Program-made: the position numbers and the translations under genes
Origin: a bacterium
GTDB taxonomy: Bacteria > Bacillota > Negativicutes > Acidaminococcales > Acidaminococcaceae
Assembly (NCBI GenBank): GCA_004562175.1
Contig: SFRS01000025.1
Location: 1-7,921, forward strand
Direction of reading: 5' to 3'
DNA: 7,921 nt
In this document: positions 6,063 to 7,921 of the stretch, one piece after another
Position numbering within the stretch: position 1 is the stretch's first letter
Layout: every line of letters begins with the position of its first letter
The notes under the pieces: generated by a model
Database searches by the model: none
The model's input: the letters and a program-made list of their open reading frames with translations, nothing else
What the model was told of the DNA's origin: nothing

Positions 6063-6737
6063 TCAAGCCTTCGCTGTACTTGCGGCCAAGAAGGCTTCCA
6101 GCTCCGGTCGACTGCGATGCAGGAAAGCATGGAGCATACGTGCCGTCAGCCCCCAAATCACATGTCCACCATATTCATAAAAATATACATAGTACTGCTT
6201 ATGCTTGCGCCACCCCCGCATACGGTCCGGCACCAAATCAAAGGGAAAATCCTCTCCCGGATGGTCCGCCAGCTCCATGGAGCAACGGCGAGGTGTCATG
6301 GCCAGCAAAGCCTGCAAGGGGACTGTAAAAACGCACTCCACCTCACTGGGATTGAAGGTTATCTTCCCAATATCCTCAATCATGCCCACAAAGGGATGAA
6401 TAATGGGTCCCATGTGAGTCACTAGTGAATCTAACTCACCGCAAATAGTGATGTCTTCTGGAGCAAGTCCCAGCTCTTCACAGGTTTCCCGCACAGCGGT
6501 CACGGCAAAATTGTTGGCATCGCTGCACTCCACCTTGCCCCCCGGAAAGCAAATCTGTCCCGGCTGACGTCGCAAGCTGTGGGCACGCTCTTCAAAAAGT
6601 ACAGCTATACCTTCCTCTGTTTGCACTAGGGGCAAAAGCACTGCTGCCTCCCATAATCTATCCAGCTTGTCGATTCCGGGAGGGCGTCTGTGCAGACGCT
6701 CGTATAAAATTTCTTGTAGCTTATGCATTTTATCCAT
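6063..6737 (-). CDS. Nudix hydrolase, CoA pyrophosphatase type
   Basis: This is a soluble enzyme that likely hydrolyses CoA or its derivatives to 3'-phosphoadenosine phosphate and acyl or free phosphopantetheine. The protein has 224 residues, similar to NudL/YeaB-type enzymes. The CoA-pyrophosphatase signature upstream of the Nudix box is present in ERAHSLRRQPGQICFPGGK (50-68). The Nudix box continues to VRETCEELGL (82-91), with catalytic acidic residues Glu84, Glu87 and Glu88. The spacing from the glycine pair to RE is that of CoA-type Nudix enzymes. A conserved WGLTARML lies near the C-terminus. The ATG at 6737 is preceded by a weak AGGGTG at 5-nt spacing, and the -10 hexamer is only 11 nt upstream. 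It is the first gene of a probable nudix-lcp unit. Substrate assignment is by family only. Confidence 0.92.
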   Translation of the reverse strand: MDKMHKLQEILYERLHRRPPGIDKLDRLWEAAVLLPLVQTEEGIAVLFEERAHSLRRQPGQICFPGGKVECSDANNFAVTAVRETCEELGLAPEDITICGELDSLVTHMGPIIHPFVGMIEDIGKITFNPSEVECVFTVPLQALLAMTPRRCSMELADHPGEDFPFDLVPDRMRGWRKHKQYYVYFYEYGGHVIWGLTARMLHAFLHRSRPELEAFLAASTAKA

Positions 6738-6748
6738 GATAGCACCCT

Positions 6749-6757
6749 ATTATAACA
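6749..6757 (-). promoter_or_regulatory. Extended -10 promoter of nudix-lcp, giving a near-leaderless mRNA
   Basis: The minus strand reads TGTTATAAT, identical to the walJ -10 element, with the hexamer at 6749-6754. The -35 position (TGGAAT) is poor. The expected start near 6742 leaves only about 5 nt before the ATG at 6737, which would exclude the AGGGTG ribosome-binding-like sequence from the mRNA. Confidence 0.5.
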
Positions 6758-6780
6758 CTTGTATTCCATAAATTCCAGTT

Positions 6781-6808
6781 AATTCTAGGTATCTCAGTAA
6801 CCTAAATT
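6781..6808. repeat. Inverted repeat upstream of the nudix promoter
   Basis: AATT-C-TAGGT, a 9-nt spacer, then ACCTA-AATT on the plus strand: the TAGGT/ACCTA arms pair perfectly and the AATT extensions pair with a 1-nt bulge. It ends a few bases upstream of the -35 position of the extended -10 promoter, so it may be an activator or repressor site. The word GGAATTTA on the minus strand occurs here and again near 6769-6776. Confidence 0.35.
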
Positions 6809-6890
6809 CCCTTTCTTATCTTCTACAAGCCTGAAGCCCTCTCCTGCCTTGCCACAGAAATTTTACAGTACTTATTTTGCATACTAAAGG

Positions 6891-6921
6891 AAAAGCGCCG
6901 CCCGCGCATTGCAGGCGACGC
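6891..6921 (-). terminator. Intrinsic terminator of the symporter gene
   Basis: On the minus strand GCGTCGCC (6914-6921) pairs with GGCGGCGC (6895-6902) as eight pairs including one G-T(U) wobble, with an 11-nt loop, followed by TTTTCCTTT. It starts 17 nt after the symporter stop codon. The stem is very GC-rich and the T tract is interrupted. Confidence 0.8.
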
Positions 6922-6938
6922 CAAGGGAAAGGACAATA

Positions 6939-7921
6939 TTAGTAGAGAGGCTCTTGGATGTTAGCGCGCTCGCTCTTGTCAACCATAGCAGCAACAGTTG
7001 CGTCACCGGTGATGTTAACAGCAGTACGCGGCATATCCAGAATACGGTCGATGCCGGCAATCAAAGCGGAGCCTTCCAACGGCAGACCCAGAGTGGTCAA
7101 AATCATGGTCAGCATGATGAAGCCAGCGCCGGGAACGCCTGCGGTACCGATGGAAGCCAGAGTACCGGTCAGGATAATGGTCAAGTATTGAGCACCAGTC
7201 AGCTCAATGCCGTAAAGCTGAGCGATGAACAGTGCGCAAACGCCTTGGTAAGCAGCGGTGCCGTCCATGTTAATGGTTGCGCCCAAGGGCAGTACGAAGG
7301 AGGAAACCTCTTTGGAAACGCCCATCTTTTGTGCGCAGCTCATGGTCAGGGGCAGGGTGCCGCCGGAGGAGCAGGAGCTGAATGCCATCAGGAAAGCCGG
7401 GGAGATGCCCTTGAAGAATTTCATAACATCGGTGCCAGCAATGAATTTCAGCAGTGCGCCATAAACGATAACTGCATGTACCAGGCAAGCCAGATATACA
7501 GCCAACACAACCTTCAGCAGGGGCAGCAGTACAGCAGGGCCATTAGCAGCAACTACAGGGGTAATCAGGCCAAATACGCCGATAGGAGCTACAGCCATGA
7601 TGTAGCCAACGATTTTGTAGGAAACCTCAGCCAAGCCGTCGATGGTGTGACGCAGGTAGTCTGCCTTTTCACCAACAGCAGTGATGCCAACGCCAGTGAA
7701 CAGAGCGAAGACGATGATTTGCAGCATATTTGCTTTAACCATAGCGCCCAGCGGGTTGGTCGGGAAAATGTCGATGATAACCTTCATCAGAGGAGGAGCA
7801 GTTTTAGCTGCTACCTTAACAGATTCAGCAGGCATGGTCAGACCAGCGCCCGGTTGGAAAACGGTGCCGAAGCCCAAGCCGATGATGATTGCGAATGCGG
7901 TGGTAACCAAATACCAAGCAA
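6939..7921 (-). CDS. Dicarboxylate/amino acid:cation symporter, GltP/GltT-like (partial, N-terminus off window)
   Basis: This is an inner-membrane secondary transporter of the DAACS family that couples uptake of glutamate, aspartate or dicarboxylates to sodium or protons. About 326 C-terminal residues are present. The frame runs to the right edge, reading AWYLVTTAFAI, and the start lies beyond 7921. Hydrophobic helices alternate with the hallmark motifs: the serine-rich re-entrant loop HP1 SSCSSGGTLP, the TM7 motif GATINMDGTA, the HP2 loop GTAGVPGAG, and the TM8 motif DRILDMPRTAVNITGD. In TM8 the two aspartates, Arg-Thr and Asn match the GltPh residues that bind substrate and sodium. The arginine and the DMPRT wording favour an acidic amino acid (GltP/GltT) over DctA-type C4-dicarboxylate carriers, but specificity is not proven. 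It ends with its own terminator, so it is transcriptionally separate from nudix-lcp. Confidence 0.93.
   Translation of the reverse strand, partial: AWYLVTTAFAIIIGLGFGTVFQPGAGLTMPAESVKVAAKTAPPLMKVIIDIFPTNPLGAMVKANMLQIIVFALFTGVGITAVGEKADYLRHTIDGLAEVSYKIVGYIMAVAPIGVFGLITPVVAANGPAVLLPLLKVVLAVYLACLVHAVIVYGALLKFIAGTDVMKFFKGISPAFLMAFSSCSSGGTLPLTMSCAQKMGVSKEVSSFVLPLGATINMDGTAAYQGVCALFIAQLYGIELTGAQYLTIILTGTLASIGTAGVPGAGFIMLTMILTTLGLPLEGSALIAGIDRILDMPRTAVNITGDATVAAMVDKSERANIQEPLY

Noticed and set aside
7908..7910. TTG at 7910 as the start of the symporter
   Set aside because: The frame stays open to the window edge and the protein would lack the first several helices of the family. The true start is outside the window.

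Overview
The window carries eight protein genes, all read from the minus strand, plus short regulatory gaps. In order of transcription (right to left) they are: the C-terminal two thirds of a dicarboxylate/amino-acid:cation symporter, a CoA-type Nudix hydrolase, a LytR-CpsA-Psr (LCP) cell-wall ligase, a DegV/FakB fatty-acid-binding protein, a FakA-like DAK2 kinase, a PerR-like Fur-family repressor, a WalJ (YycJ) metallo-beta-lactamase-fold protein, and the N-terminal third of an HtrA-type serine protease with a lipoprotein signal. No RNA gene, CRISPR array, insertion sequence or prophage gene is visible. The longer plus-strand open frames all lie antisense to these genes and look like shadows.

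The FakA/FakB pair, the walJ-htrA neighbourhood, the PerR-type regulator and the LCP protein with a LytR_C tail point to Bacillota (Firmicutes). Moderate GC content and the acidic-amino-acid-type symporter would suit an anaerobic gut or rumen member such as a Negativicute, but that finer placement is a guess.

Layout. 6939-7921: symporter, closed by an intrinsic terminator at 6891-6921. 6063-6737 and 4657-6021: nudix and lcp, 41 nt apart with no terminator between, so probably one transcript. It starts at an extended -10 promoter (TGTTATAAT) placed so close to the ATG that the mRNA would be nearly leaderless. 4388-4656: the most structured gap, described below. 4387-1458: degV-fakA-perR, tightly packed (20-nt and 6-nt gaps) and closed by a probable hairpin terminator at 1411-1447. 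1327-1: walJ-htrA, starting from its own extended -10 promoter and running off the left edge.

Functionally the window is an envelope and lipid block. FakAB would phosphorylate fatty acids for membrane phospholipid synthesis. The LCP protein would attach polymers to the wall. WalJ and HtrA belong to the cell-wall and envelope-stress neighbourhood known from walRK operons. PerR, coupled to fakA, would sense peroxide or metals. The nudix enzyme probably hydrolyses CoA or its derivatives.

The most unusual signal is in the lcp-degV gap. A good minus-strand promoter-like element (TTGCAT-N17-TATACT, extended -10) holds a perfect 12-bp palindrome (TTTGTATACAAA) inside its spacer. About 20 nt after its predicted start comes a strong terminator hairpin, and then a second candidate promoter with its own dyad. 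This could encode a very short terminated RNA or an attenuated leader for the fatty-acid kinase operon. It may instead be only the 3' end of lcp. I see no clear evidence of a wholly new multi-gene system.
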